This document shows positions 16,748 to 24,691 of a stretch of DNA of 64,000 nt, piece by piece (position 1 is the first letter of the stretch; every line of letters begins with the position of its first letter). Location of the stretch: assembly GCF_006496635.1 (NCBI RefSeq), contig NZ_CP022958.1, positions 1,550,001 through 1,614,000 on the forward strand. Direction: 5' to 3'. The stretch is from Azoarcus sp. DD4. GTDB taxonomy: Bacteria; Pseudomonadota; Gammaproteobacteria; Burkholderiales; Rhodocyclaceae. The notes under the pieces were generated by a model. The model was given only the letters and a program-made list of their open reading frames with translations. It had not been told where the DNA came from and searched no databases. The position numbers and the translations under genes were made by a program.

Positions 16748-17848
16748 ATGTCCGACATCGCTTCCACGGCTCGGCTGGCGCCTGCGGTTTCTCAACTGCC
16801 GGTGTCATGGTACTTCGATGAGAAGGTTTTCGAATTGGAGAAGAAACTCCTCTTCGATGCCGGTCCGGGGTACGTCGGCCATGAGCTGATGGTACCGGAA
16901 GTCGGCAATTACCGTTCGCTGGAGTGGCTGGACCATTCCAAGCTGCTGTTCCGCACCGACGCGGGCATACACCAGCTGTCGAACATCTGCCGCCATCGCC
17001 AGGCGATCATGCTGCAAGGTGCAGGCAAGACCGAGCACATCGTCTGCCCTATTCATCGCTGGACCTACGACCAGCAGGGCAGCCTGCTGGGCGCGCCGCA
17101 TTTCCCGAGCAATCCCTGCCTCAACCTCAAGCGCGACGTGCTGGAGAACTGGCACGGCCTGCTGTTCAAGGGGCCGCGCTCGGCCAATGCCGACCTGGCC
17201 GGCATGCAGGTGGCACAGGAGCTGGATTTTGCCGGCTACAAGCTCGACCGCGTCGAGATCCACCAGTGCAATTACAACTGGAAGACCTTCATCGAGGTCT
17301 ATCTCGAGGATTACCACGTCGTGCCCTATCACCCGGGTCTGGGCAATTTCGTCACCTGCGACGACCTGACCTGGCAGTTCGGCGACTGGTATTCGGTGCA
17401 GCGCGTGGGCGTGACCTCGCTCGCCAAGCCGGGTTCGGCGACCTATGCCAAGTGGCACAAGGCGGTGCAGGAGTATTACGGCGAGAAGAAGCCGCAGCAC
17501 GGTGCGATCTGGCTGACCTACTACCCCAACATCATGGTGGAGTGGTATCCGCATGTGCTGGTGGTGAGCACGCTGATTCCGACCGATGTGGACAAGACCA
17601 CCAACGTGGTCGAGTTCTACTACCCGGAAGACATCGTGGAGTTCGAGCGCGAGTTCGTGGAGGCTGAGCAGGCCGCCTACATGGAAACCGCCATCGAGGA
17701 CGACGACATCGGCGAACGCATGGATCGCGGCCGTCTGGCGCTGCTGAAGGAAGGGCGCAACGAGGTCGGTCCCTACCAGTCGCCGTACGAGGACGGGATG
17801 CAGCACTTCCATGAGTTCTACCGGCGGATCATGGAGCCGAATGTCTGA
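16748..17848 (+). CDS. Rieske (2Fe-2S) oxygenase alpha subunit, substrate unknown
   Basis: A 366-residue Rieske oxygenase. Cluster ligands are Cys81, His83, Cys100 and His103 (CRHRQ ... CPIHRW). The C-terminal catalytic domain has NWKTFIEVYLEDYHVVPYHPGL (~178-200), with the two histidines of the mononuclear iron site. This is the choline-monooxygenase/carnitine-like branch that acts without a beta subunit. No ferredoxin or reductase gene is next to it, so it must borrow electrons from elsewhere, perhaps from the partners encoded at 2418-4006. It faces xseB-ispA-dxs and is a stand-alone gene followed by a terminator. Function unassigned. Confidence 0.8.
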   Translation: MSDIASTARLAPAVSQLPVSWYFDEKVFELEKKLLFDAGPGYVGHELMVPEVGNYRSLEWLDHSKLLFRTDAGIHQLSNICRHRQAIMLQGAGKTEHIVCPIHRWTYDQQGSLLGAPHFPSNPCLNLKRDVLENWHGLLFKGPRSANADLAGMQVAQELDFAGYKLDRVEIHQCNYNWKTFIEVYLEDYHVVPYHPGLGNFVTCDDLTWQFGDWYSVQRVGVTSLAKPGSATYAKWHKAVQEYYGEKKPQHGAIWLTYYPNIMVEWYPHVLVVSTLIPTDVDKTTNVVEFYYPEDIVEFEREFVEAEQAAYMETAIEDDDIGERMDRGRLALLKEGRNEVGPYQSPYEDGMQHFHEFYRRIMEPNV

Positions 17849-17912
17849 GTGATTTGTTGGCGGACTGAGGGTTTGCGCGGCTGCGATACGCGCCGCACGG
17901 GGTAGTTGCTCC

Positions 17913-17961
17913 GGCGGCTGCGGAACTCGCTCGCTGCGCTCACTCGGCAGTCCTCGCCGCC
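17913..17961. repeat. Palindromic intergenic repeat, copy 1 (inverted relative to copy 2)
   Basis: A GC-rich block whose reverse complement contains GGCGAGGACTG, CCGAG and GCGAGTTCCGCAGCC in the same order as the block at 18101-18150. It is flanked by CGGGGTA (before) and TACCCCG (after), so the unit can fold back on itself. The two copies point in opposite directions around a terminator between the Rieske gene and ispH, which resembles a REP/BIME-like arrangement. Confidence 0.65.
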
Positions 17962-18022
17962 TCCACAAATACCCCGCACGTCGCTTTTGGCAGTGAGTGT
18001 CAGGCGCAAGCCCAAGAAGCAG

Positions 18023-18051
18023 AAAGGCCCCGGTAGGGCCTTTCGCATTTT
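18023..18051. terminator. Rho-independent terminator after the Rieske gene
   Basis: The stem AAAGGCCC / GGGCCTTT with a 5-base loop is followed by CGCATTTTT. It lies between the inverted repeat copies and serves the rightward Rieske gene; the symmetry of the stem may let it also stop leftward ispH transcription. Confidence 0.82.
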
Positions 18052-18087
18052 TGACGTCTGAGTGCCTGCTGCATTCAAGCGGTGGGC

Positions 18088-18161
18088 GGGAGGTTTGCAG
18101 AGCGGGCGAGGACTGTCCGAGCCCGCAGGGCGAGTTCCGCAGCCCGCGGCGCAAACCTCCC
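18088..18161. repeat. Palindromic intergenic repeat, copy 2
   Basis: The ends are a perfect 11-bp inverted repeat, GGGAGGTTTGC at 18088-18098 and GCAAACCTCCC at 18151-18161. The interior carries GGCGAGGACTGTCCGAG and GCGAGTTCCGCAGCC, matching copy 1 in reverse orientation. It is non-coding and sits just downstream of the ispH stop. Confidence 0.7.
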
Positions 18162-18222
18162 GTGCGCCGCGTTCGCTGCAACTAAGGCGACAAGCAGCAC
18201 CTAAGAGAGCCGCGAAGCCCGC

Positions 18223-19161
18223 TCAGCGCACCTCCTGCAACTCCTTCGGCAGCGGGAACGTCACCTTCTCCGGCACGCCGTCCAGATTGCGCACCGAAGC
18301 ACCGCTCAGTGCCTTGAGCCGTTCGATCACCTCCGCCACCAGCACCTCCGGCGCCGACGCCCCGGCGGTGACGCCGATGCGTCGCTTGCCGGCGATCCAG
18401 GCCGGATCGATGCCCTCGGCGTTGTCGACCAGGTAGGCCGGCACCCCGCGCAGCTCGGCGACTTCGCGCAGGCGGTTGGAGTTGGAGCTGTTCTTCGAGC
18501 CCACCACGAACACCACGTCCGCGTGCGGGGTCATGAACTTCACCGCGTCCTGGCGGTTCTGCGTCGCGTAGCAGATGTCGTCCTTCTTCGGCCCGACGAT
18601 GTTGGGGAAACGCTCGCGCAGCGCAGTCACGATGGAAGCGGCATCGTCCACCGACAGGGTGGTCTGCGTCACGTAGGCGAGCTTGTCCGGATCGGCGACC
18701 TGCAGGCCGGCGACGTCCGCGGCTGTCTCCACCAGGTGGATGCCGTCCTTCACCTGGCCCATCGTACCCTCGACTTCGGGGTGTCCCTTGTGGCCGATCA
18801 TCACCAGCTCGCGGCCCTGCTCACGCATGCGGGCGACTTCCAGGTGCACCTTGGTCACCAACGGGCAGGTTGCATCGAACACGCGCAGGCCGCGCTTGTC
18901 GGCCTCCTCGCGCACTGCCTGCGACACGCCGTGGGCGCTGAAGATCACCGTGTTGCCGGCGGGAACCTCGTCCAGTTCCTCGACGAAGATCGCCCCCTTG
19001 GCACGCAGATCGTCGACCACGAACTTGTTGTGCACCACCTCGTGGCGGACGTAGATCGGCGCGCCGAAGCGGCGAAGAGCCTGCTCGACGATTTCGATGG
19101 CGCGCTCCACGCCGGCGCAGAAGCCGCGCGGGTTGGCGAGCAGGATTTCGTTGTTGTCCAT
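18223..19161 (-). CDS. ispH: 4-hydroxy-3-methylbut-2-enyl diphosphate reductase
   Basis: A 312-residue IspH/LytB. The three [4Fe-4S] ligands are Cys15 (NPRGFCAGV), Cys99 (FDATCPLVTKVH) and Cys197 (DDICYATQNRQ). Substrate-binding His44, His77 and His127 are present, as is the SSNSNRL motif. It forms IPP and DMAPP in the last step of the MEP pathway. It follows the fkpB gene by 27 bases, in the widely conserved ileS-lspA-fkpB-ispH order. Confidence 0.97.
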   Translation of the reverse strand: MDNNEILLANPRGFCAGVERAIEIVEQALRRFGAPIYVRHEVVHNKFVVDDLRAKGAIFVEELDEVPAGNTVIFSAHGVSQAVREEADKRGLRVFDATCPLVTKVHLEVARMREQGRELVMIGHKGHPEVEGTMGQVKDGIHLVETAADVAGLQVADPDKLAYVTQTTLSVDDAASIVTALRERFPNIVGPKKDDICYATQNRQDAVKFMTPHADVVFVVGSKNSSNSNRLREVAELRGVPAYLVDNAEGIDPAWIAGKRRIGVTAGASAPEVLVAEVIERLKALSGASVRNLDGVPEKVTFPLPKELQEVR

Positions 19162-19188
19162 CTTTTCTCTCTGTGGGCGAACGCGGCC

Positions 19189-19617
19189 TCAGGAAGCGCC
19201 GATGATCTTCACCTCGAAGCGGATCGCCTTGCCGGCGAGCGGGTGGTTGAAGTCGATCAGCGCCGATTGTTCGTCGATCTCGCGCACCAGGCCGGAATAG
19301 CGCGAACCGTCGGGCGCGGTGAATTCCATGATCGACATCGCTTCGATTTCCTCGGCCGGCATGTGTTCGCGCTTGACGCGCTCGACCAGCTCGGCGCGAT
19401 GGGGGCCGAAGGCGCTTTCCGGCTCCAGTTCGAAGACGTGGTTGCTGCCGATTTCCAGGCCGATGATGAGCTGTTCCATGGCCGGCAGCATTTCGCCGGC
19501 GCCGAGCTGCAGCGTGGCGGGCGTGGCCTCGAAGGTGCTGATCAGCGGCTGGCCGTTGGGCAGGGTGATCCGGTAATGCAGGGTGACGAGGCTGTTGGCG
19601 GCGACGGTCTGACTCAC
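19189..19617 (-). CDS. fkpB: FKBP-type peptidyl-prolyl isomerase, SlpA/FkpB type
   Basis: A 142-residue SlyD-like/FkpB isomerase beginning with VTLHYRITLPNGQPLISTFE and continuing with LQLGAGEMLPAMEQLIIGLEIG and FGPHRAELVERVKREHMP in the inserted chaperone flap. The start is a GTG at 19617 that overlaps the lspA stop as GTGA. Unlike SlyD there is no histidine-rich tail. It helps fold proteins in the cytoplasm. The position between lspA and ispH is the standard one. Confidence 0.92.
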   Translation of the reverse strand: MSQTVAANSLVTLHYRITLPNGQPLISTFEATPATLQLGAGEMLPAMEQLIIGLEIGSNHVFELEPESAFGPHRAELVERVKREHMPAEEIEAMSIMEFTAPDGSRYSGLVREIDEQSALIDFNHPLAGKAIRFEVKIIGAS

Positions 19618-20144
19618 GAGGGACGCTCCGTGTTGGTGTCGGATGCCTGTTTGCCGGCGCGCAATTGTGCCCACAGCATCAGTCCGACTCCGAGGGTGAT
19701 CGCCGAATCGGCGAGATTGAACGCCGGCCAGCCGTAGCTGCCGGCGTGGAAGTACAGGAAGTCGACCACTGCGCCGTGCAGCAGGCGATCGACCACATTG
19801 CCGATGGCGCCGCCGATGATCAGCGCGAAGGCCGTCGGCAGCAGTCGTTCTTCGCGATGCTGGTGCATCAGCGCCAGCAGCCAGCCGCAGATCACCACGG
19901 CCAGGCCGGTGAAGAACCAGCGCTGCCAGCCGGAATGGTCGGCGAGGAAGCTGAAGGCGGCGCCGCGGTTGAAGACCAGCACAAGGTCGAAGAAGCCGGT
20001 GACCGGAATCACCTCGCCGTAGCGCATCGTGCCCAGCACCACCTGCTTGGTGAGCTGGTCGAGCACGATAATCAGCACGGCGAGGGCCAGCCAGGGCAGC
20101 ATCGCCCGCAAGGCCGGGCGCTGGGCGGTGTGCAGCTCAGGCAT
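19614..20144 (-). CDS. lspA: Signal peptidase II (prolipoprotein signal peptidase)
   Basis: A 176-residue inner-membrane protein with four hydrophobic helices. The catalytic aspartates lie in GGAIGNVVDRLLHGAVVDFL (~115) and FNLADSAI (~142), and FNRGAAFSFLAD (~58) is the conserved loop. It cleaves the signal peptide of lipoproteins after lipid attachment. The ATG overlaps the end of ileS by eight bases, so translation is coupled. Confidence 0.96.
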   Translation of the reverse strand: MPELHTAQRPALRAMLPWLALAVLIIVLDQLTKQVVLGTMRYGEVIPVTGFFDLVLVFNRGAAFSFLADHSGWQRWFFTGLAVVICGWLLALMHQHREERLLPTAFALIIGGAIGNVVDRLLHGAVVDFLYFHAGSYGWPAFNLADSAITLGVGLMLWAQLRAGKQASDTNTERPS

Positions 20145-22935
20145 GCGCGCGCGTCTCGCCTTCGCCGTAGAGGTTGCTCACGCAGCGACCGCACAGCGTC
20201 GGGTGTTCGGCGTCGTGGCCGATATCGTCGGTGTAGTGCCAGCAGCGTTCGCACTTGGCGAGCGCGCTCGGTACGGCGACGATGGCCTCGTCCTCGGCGC
20301 TGGCCGCAGCGGCCAGCGTGGCGCGCGAGGTCATGGTGACGAAGCGCAGGTCTTCGCCCAGGCTCTGCATCGCGGTGAGCTTGTCGGCGGTCAGGCGCAG
20401 TTCGAGCTCGGCCTGCAGCGAGGCGCCGACCTTGCCTTCGGTACGCAGCGCTTCGATCACCTTGAGCGCGTCGGAACGCACCGCGCGGATGGTCTCCCAG
20501 CGCGTAACCAGCCCGGCTTCGCCTTCCTGCGCCGGCAGCGCGTGGAAGGTGTGCAGCATCACGCTGTCTTCCTTGCCCGGGTTGAGCACCGCCCACGCTT
20601 CCTCGGCGGTGAAGGACAGGATGGGCGCCATCAGCTTCAGCAGGGTCTGGGTGATGTGCCACAGCGCGGTCTGTGCGGCACGGCGCGGCAGGCTGCCGGC
20701 GCTGGTGGTGTAGAGGCGGTCCTTGAGGATGTCGAGGTAGAAGGCGCCGAGATCCTCGGCGCAGAACACCTGCAGCGCCTGCACGATGCGGTGGAATTCG
20801 AACTTGGCGTAGTCGGCCTCGGCCTGCTGGGCGAGCTGGCGGGTGAAGGCGAGCGCGTAGCGGTCGATGTCCAGCCACTGCTCAAGCGGCACCGCATCCC
20901 TGGCGATGTCGAAGTCGGCGGTGTTGGCGAGCAGGAAGCGCAGGGTGTTGCGCACCCGGCGATAGACCTCGACGACGCGGTCGAGGATTTCCTTGGAGAT
21001 CGACAGTTCGCCGGAGTAGTCGGTGGAGGCCACCCACAGGCGCAGGATTTCGGCGCCCATCTTTTCGGACACTTCCTGCGGCAGGATGGTGTTGCCGAGC
21101 GACTTCGACATCTTGCGGCCCTGCTGGTCCACGGTGAAGCCGTGGGTGAGCAGCGCCTTGTAGGGCGGATGGCCGTCGATCGCGCAGCCGGTCAGCAGCG
21201 AGGAATGGAACCAGCCGCGGTGCTGGTCCGAGCCTTCGAGGTAGAGGTCGGCACGCGGGCCTTCGACATGGCCGTCGTTGTGCGAGCCGCGCAGCACGTG
21301 TTTGTGGGTGGTGCCGGAATCGAACCAGACGTCGAGCGTGTCGCTGATCTTGTCGTACTGGGCAGCATCGATGCCGAGCAGTTCGGCGGCATCGAGCTTG
21401 AACCAGGCTTCGATGCCCTCCAGCTCGACGCGCTTGGCCACCTCTTCCATCAGTTCGACAGTGCGCGGATGCAGCTCGCCGGTTTCCTTGTGCAGGAAGA
21501 AGGGAATCGGCACGCCCCAGTTGCGCTGGCGCGAGATGCACCAGTCGGGCCGGTTGGCGATCATCGCGTGCAGGCGCGACTGGCCCCAGGCGGGGAAGAA
21601 GCGGGTGGCTTCGACTCCGCGCAGCGCGCGCTCGCGCAGCGTGGAATTGTCGGCCACCGGCTTGTCCATGCCGACGAACCACTGCGCGGTGGCGCGGTAG
21701 ATCAGCGGCGTCTTGTGGCGCCAGCAGTGCATGTAGCTGTGGGTGATCTTCGCTTCGGCCAGCAGGCAGCCGACTTCGCGCAGTTTCTCGATGACCGCCG
21801 GATTGGCCTTCCAGATGTTCATGCCGCCGAAGAAGGGCAGGTCGGGTGCGTAGCGGCCGTCGCCCATCACCGGGGTCAGGATGTCGTCGCTCGCCATGCC
21901 GTTGGCGCGGCAGGACTGGAAGTCTTCCAGGCCGTAGGCCGGCGCGCTGTGCACCACGCCGGTACCGGTGTCGAGCGTGACGTAGTCGCCGAGGAAGACC
22001 GGCGACTGGCGGTCGTAGAAAGGGTGGCGGAAGGCGATGTGGTCGAGCGCCGCGCCCTTGCAGGTGGCGACGATGCGGCCGTCCAGACCGTAGCGCTCGA
22101 GACAGCTGGCGACCAGGTCGTGCGCCAGCACCAGGTAGCGTTCGCCGGTGTCGACCAGGGCGTAGTCGAACTCCGGGTGCATGTTCAGCGCCTGGTTGGC
22201 GGGGATGGTCCACGGCGTAGTGGTCCAGATCACCGTCAGCGCCGGCTTGGCGAGCGGGCCGAGGCCGAAGGCGTCGGCCAGACGGTCGGGTTCGGCGCAG
22301 GGGAAGCCGACGTCCACCGCGGGCGAGGGCTTGTCGGCGTATTCAACCTCGGCTTCGGCCAGTGCGGAGCCGCAGTCGAAGCACCAGTTGACCGGCTTGA
22401 GGCCCTTGAACACGTAGCCCGCTTTGACCATCTCGGCCAGGGCGCGGATTTCGCCGGCCTCGTTGGCGAAGCTCATCGTCAGGTAGGGATTGTCCCAGTC
22501 GCCGAGTACGCCGAGGCGGATGAATTCCTTCTTCTGGATCTCGACCTGCTCGGCGGCGTAGGCACGGCAGAGTTCGCGCACCTTGTCGGCGGGCAGGTTC
22601 TTGCCGTGGGTGACTTCGACCTTGTGCTCGATCGGCAGGCCGTGGCAGTCCCAGCCCGGCACGTAGGGCGCGTCGAAGCCGGCCAGGGTCTTGGAGCGGA
22701 CGATGATGTCCTTGAGGATCTTGTTCAGTGCATGGCCGAGGTGCAGGTTGCCGTTGGCGTAGGGCGGGCCGTCGTGCAGCACGAACTTGGGCCGGCCGGC
22801 GGCTGCCTTGCGGATCTTCTGGTAGAGCTTTTGCTGCTGCCAGGCGGCAATCCAGCCGGGTTCGCGCTTGGGCAGGTCGCCGCGCATCGGGAAGGCGGTG
22901 TCGGGCAGGTTCAGCGTCTTGCGATAGTCAGCCAT
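20137..22935 (-). CDS. ileS: Isoleucyl-tRNA synthetase
   Basis: A 932-residue class Ia synthetase. It has the HIGH-type motif in NGNLHLGHALNK (~62), WDCHGLPIEHKVE, the editing-domain TTPWTIPANQALN (~240), the KMSKS motif in GRKMSKSLGN (~605) and a C-terminal zinc ribbon CERCWHYTDDIG ... CGRCVSN (~890-915). This is the full-length bacterial IleS type. It lies 37 bases downstream of ribF and is coupled to lspA by an 8-base overlap. Confidence 0.97.
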   Translation of the reverse strand: MADYRKTLNLPDTAFPMRGDLPKREPGWIAAWQQQKLYQKIRKAAAGRPKFVLHDGPPYANGNLHLGHALNKILKDIIVRSKTLAGFDAPYVPGWDCHGLPIEHKVEVTHGKNLPADKVRELCRAYAAEQVEIQKKEFIRLGVLGDWDNPYLTMSFANEAGEIRALAEMVKAGYVFKGLKPVNWCFDCGSALAEAEVEYADKPSPAVDVGFPCAEPDRLADAFGLGPLAKPALTVIWTTTPWTIPANQALNMHPEFDYALVDTGERYLVLAHDLVASCLERYGLDGRIVATCKGAALDHIAFRHPFYDRQSPVFLGDYVTLDTGTGVVHSAPAYGLEDFQSCRANGMASDDILTPVMGDGRYAPDLPFFGGMNIWKANPAVIEKLREVGCLLAEAKITHSYMHCWRHKTPLIYRATAQWFVGMDKPVADNSTLRERALRGVEATRFFPAWGQSRLHAMIANRPDWCISRQRNWGVPIPFFLHKETGELHPRTVELMEEVAKRVELEGIEAWFKLDAAELLGIDAAQYDKISDTLDVWFDSGTTHKHVLRGSHNDGHVEGPRADLYLEGSDQHRGWFHSSLLTGCAIDGHPPYKALLTHGFTVDQQGRKMSKSLGNTILPQEVSEKMGAEILRLWVASTDYSGELSISKEILDRVVEVYRRVRNTLRFLLANTADFDIARDAVPLEQWLDIDRYALAFTRQLAQQAEADYAKFEFHRIVQALQVFCAEDLGAFYLDILKDRLYTTSAGSLPRRAAQTALWHITQTLLKLMAPILSFTAEEAWAVLNPGKEDSVMLHTFHALPAQEGEAGLVTRWETIRAVRSDALKVIEALRTEGKVGASLQAELELRLTADKLTAMQSLGEDLRFVTMTSRATLAAAASAEDEAIVAVPSALAKCERCWHYTDDIGHDAEHPTLCGRCVSNLYGEGETRAHA

Positions 22936-22972
22936 GGCAGTGGTCTTGGTCAGCCCCGGGGGCGGGGGAAAG

Positions 22973-23953
22973 TCATCGTGGAAGTGTCGGCGGATTCGTG
23001 TGCGCTGCGGAGGCCGCGCTGGTGCCCGGATGCGCGGCCAGCCAGGCGCGGGCGGCGTCGGCGTCGCGGCGGATCTGGGCGGTGAGCGCGTCGAGCGAGT
23101 CGAACTTGGTCTCGCCGCGCAGGCGGTGCAGGAAGTGCACCCGCAGATGGGCGCCGTAGCAGTCGGCGTTCCAGTCGAAGAGGTTCACTTCGAGCCGCAG
23201 GCGGCCGGAGCCGGTGACTGTGGGGCGGATGCCCATGTTGGCGACGCCATCGACCAGACCCTCGGCGAGGCCTTCGACGCGTACCGCATAGACCCCGGTG
23301 AAGGGCGGCTTGCGGTGCTTCATCTGGATGTTGGCGGTCGGATGGCCGATGCGGCGGCCGAGCTTGTCGCCGTGGATCACCCGGCCGGCGATGCTGTAGG
23401 GGCGGCCGAGCAGGCGTTCGGCATGGGCCATGTCGCCTTCGGAGAGCGCCGCGCGCACCGCCGAGCTGGACACGCGTTCGCCTTCGACGTCCAGGGTTTC
23501 CATCGATTCGACACCGAAGCCGTGTGCTTCGCCGGCGCTCTGCAGCATGGCGAAATCGCCGGCGCGCCTGGCACCGAAGCGGAAATCGTCGCCAATGTAG
23601 AGGTGGCGCACGGCCAGGCCGCGTACCAGGAAGTCGTCGATGAAGGCCTGTGCCGGCTGTTGCGCGAAGCGGGCGTCGAAACGGCAGACATGGACGCGGT
23701 CGACACCGCAGGCGGCGAGCAGCAGCAGCTTTTCGCGCAGCGACGCAAGGCGGGCAGGGGCAGCGTCGGGCGCGAAGTACTCGCGCGGATGCGGCTCGAA
23801 GGTGAGCACGACCGCCGGCAGGCCGAGGGCACGCGCCTTGTCGGTGAGCAGCTTGAGCAGGGCCTGGTGGCCACGGTGCACGCCGTCGAAGTTGCCGATG
23901 GTGAGGACCGAGGCCTGGCTGGCCTGCTCGGGAATCCCGCGTAAGACCTGCAT
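22973..23953 (-). CDS. ribF: Bifunctional riboflavin kinase / FAD synthetase
   Basis: A 326-residue RibF. The N-terminal FAD synthetase domain has LTIGNFDGVHRGHQALL (~18) and SSSAVRAALSEGD (~160); the C-terminal kinase domain has GRRIGHPTANI (~200) and FTGVYAVRV. The ATG at 23953 gives the normal start MQVLRGIPE. A few more codons upstream are open but overlap the promoter. It makes FMN and FAD and is the first gene of the ribF-ileS-lspA-fkpB-ispH operon. Confidence 0.95.
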   Translation of the reverse strand: MQVLRGIPEQASQASVLTIGNFDGVHRGHQALLKLLTDKARALGLPAVVLTFEPHPREYFAPDAAPARLASLREKLLLLAACGVDRVHVCRFDARFAQQPAQAFIDDFLVRGLAVRHLYIGDDFRFGARRAGDFAMLQSAGEAHGFGVESMETLDVEGERVSSSAVRAALSEGDMAHAERLLGRPYSIAGRVIHGDKLGRRIGHPTANIQMKHRKPPFTGVYAVRVEGLAEGLVDGVANMGIRPTVTGSGRLRLEVNLFDWNADCYGAHLRVHFLHRLRGETKFDSLDALTAQIRRDADAARAWLAAHPGTSAASAAHTNPPTLPR

Positions 23954-23973
23954 AACCGCCTGAAAAAGCCGCA

Positions 23974-23979
23974 ATTATA
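23974..23979 (-). promoter_or_regulatory. -10 element of the ribF operon promoter
   Basis: On the complement a perfect TATAAT sits about 20 bases before the ribF ATG. No good -35 hexamer is seen at 16-18 bases, so the promoter may need an activator or have an extended -10. Confidence 0.5.
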
Positions 23980-24150
23980 ACGGCAAAGCGGGGGGCGATC
24001 AGCTGTTAACGGCGGTGCTCGGGCCGGTGCTGCGGCGCCCGCCTGGTCCAGCGGGGTGTGTGCCGGCCGCAACATCGCGTCGCGGCCGATTTTCGTCCGT
24101 CGCTCCGCGTGGTTCAAATTTGTACAGCTCGGACCGGTGGCTGGACGGGT
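23980..24150. other. Upstream region between the divergent ribF and 24359 operons
   Basis: Together with the annotated elements at 24151-24258, this is a non-coding region of about 400 bases between divergent operons. Besides the motifs listed separately, a half-site TCGGACC occurs at 24129-24135 and the string TCCGCGTGG at 24104-24112; the latter is repeated at 25609-25617 in the next regulated promoter region. Confidence 0.4.
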
Positions 24151-24167
24151 TGTCCGATTCTCGAACG
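24151..24167 (+). promoter_or_regulatory. Upstream activator site (GTCC-N7-GRAC dyad) for a sigma-54 activator
   Basis: TGTCCGATTCTCGAACG differs from the perfect dyad at 25619 (TGTCCGATTCTCGGACA) at two positions; ten of its first thirteen bases continue unbroken to TGTCCGATTCTCG in both. It lies 75 bp upstream of the -24 element at 24243. The same class of 17-bp dyad precedes three other sigma-54 promoters in this window. Confidence 0.65.
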
Positions 24168-24242
24168 ATCATAGGCCGGATGGCTGCCTCGTTCTGGCGA
24201 AAATCCCTTCAAGGGCAATGGCTTGCGCGTTGTCGGCCGCGC

Positions 24243-24258
24243 TGGCGCGGCCCTTGCT
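24243..24258 (+). promoter_or_regulatory. Sigma-54 (-24/-12) promoter before the small protein-gloB operon
   Basis: TGGCGC-GGCCC-TTGCT matches the consensus TGGCAC-N5-TTGCW with the invariant GG and GC ten bases apart. Transcription would start near 24269, about 90 bases before the ATG at 24359. Confidence 0.68.
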
Positions 24259-24358
24259 GGAGTCAGGGCGAGGCGCCGGATTCAGGCGTCCGGGACGTCG
24301 GCGCGGGGCATGGTCCGCTTCTGGCCGACGCGCCCAAGCACACCCAAAGGAGACGACG

Positions 24359-24682
24359 ATGAGCGCATATCCGATGACGGCCGCAGTCCTGAGCCGCGAG
24401 AACGAAGTATTCCAGGGGACGGCCGCGGTGAGCAGCGGCAACCGCCACCGCGGGTTCCGCCCCGCCTTCCGCGATCAGGAGACCGGAGAGGTGTTCCTGT
24501 CCTGCCACGCTGACGGCCGTCCGGCGGCCTTTCATCTGCTCGACGGCCTGCCGCCCGAGCTGACCATCCGGGATGGCGCGGGCCGGGTACGGGGTGCCAA
24601 GGCTTCGCTCAGTTCCGGTTTCGTGCTGGACGACCGCTTTTTCTCGCGTGAGGAAGCGGCCCGCCTGGTGGACGCGGGCTGA
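24359..24682 (+). CDS. Small hypothetical protein, first gene of a sigma-54-type operon
   Basis: A 107-residue soluble protein I do not recognise. It starts at an ATG preceded by AAAGGAG. The sequence has a beta-rich pattern (NRHRGFRPAFRDQETGEVFLSCHADGRPAAFHLLDGLPPELTIRD) and a charged end (FVLDDRFFSREEAARLVDAG); it has one cysteine, no signal peptide and no membrane helix. It lies ten bases before gloB and is probably co-transcribed with it from the sigma-54 promoter at 24243. By context it belongs to the monooxygenase regulon; a role in aldehyde handling or sensing is only a guess. Confidence 0.7.
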   Translation: MSAYPMTAAVLSRENEVFQGTAAVSSGNRHRGFRPAFRDQETGEVFLSCHADGRPAAFHLLDGLPPELTIRDGAGRVRGAKASLSSGFVLDDRFFSREEAARLVDAG

Positions 24683-24691
24683 GGTCGCGCC

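Noticed and set aside
20029..23085. 1018-codon rightward frame opposite ileS
   Set aside because: It is the shadow of a full-length isoleucyl-tRNA synthetase gene. No start signal or recognisable domain.
24096..24135. Additional activator half-sites upstream of the dyad at 24151
   Set aside because: TCGGACC and CGTCCGT occur, but without the paired half at the correct distance, so they were not called as sites.
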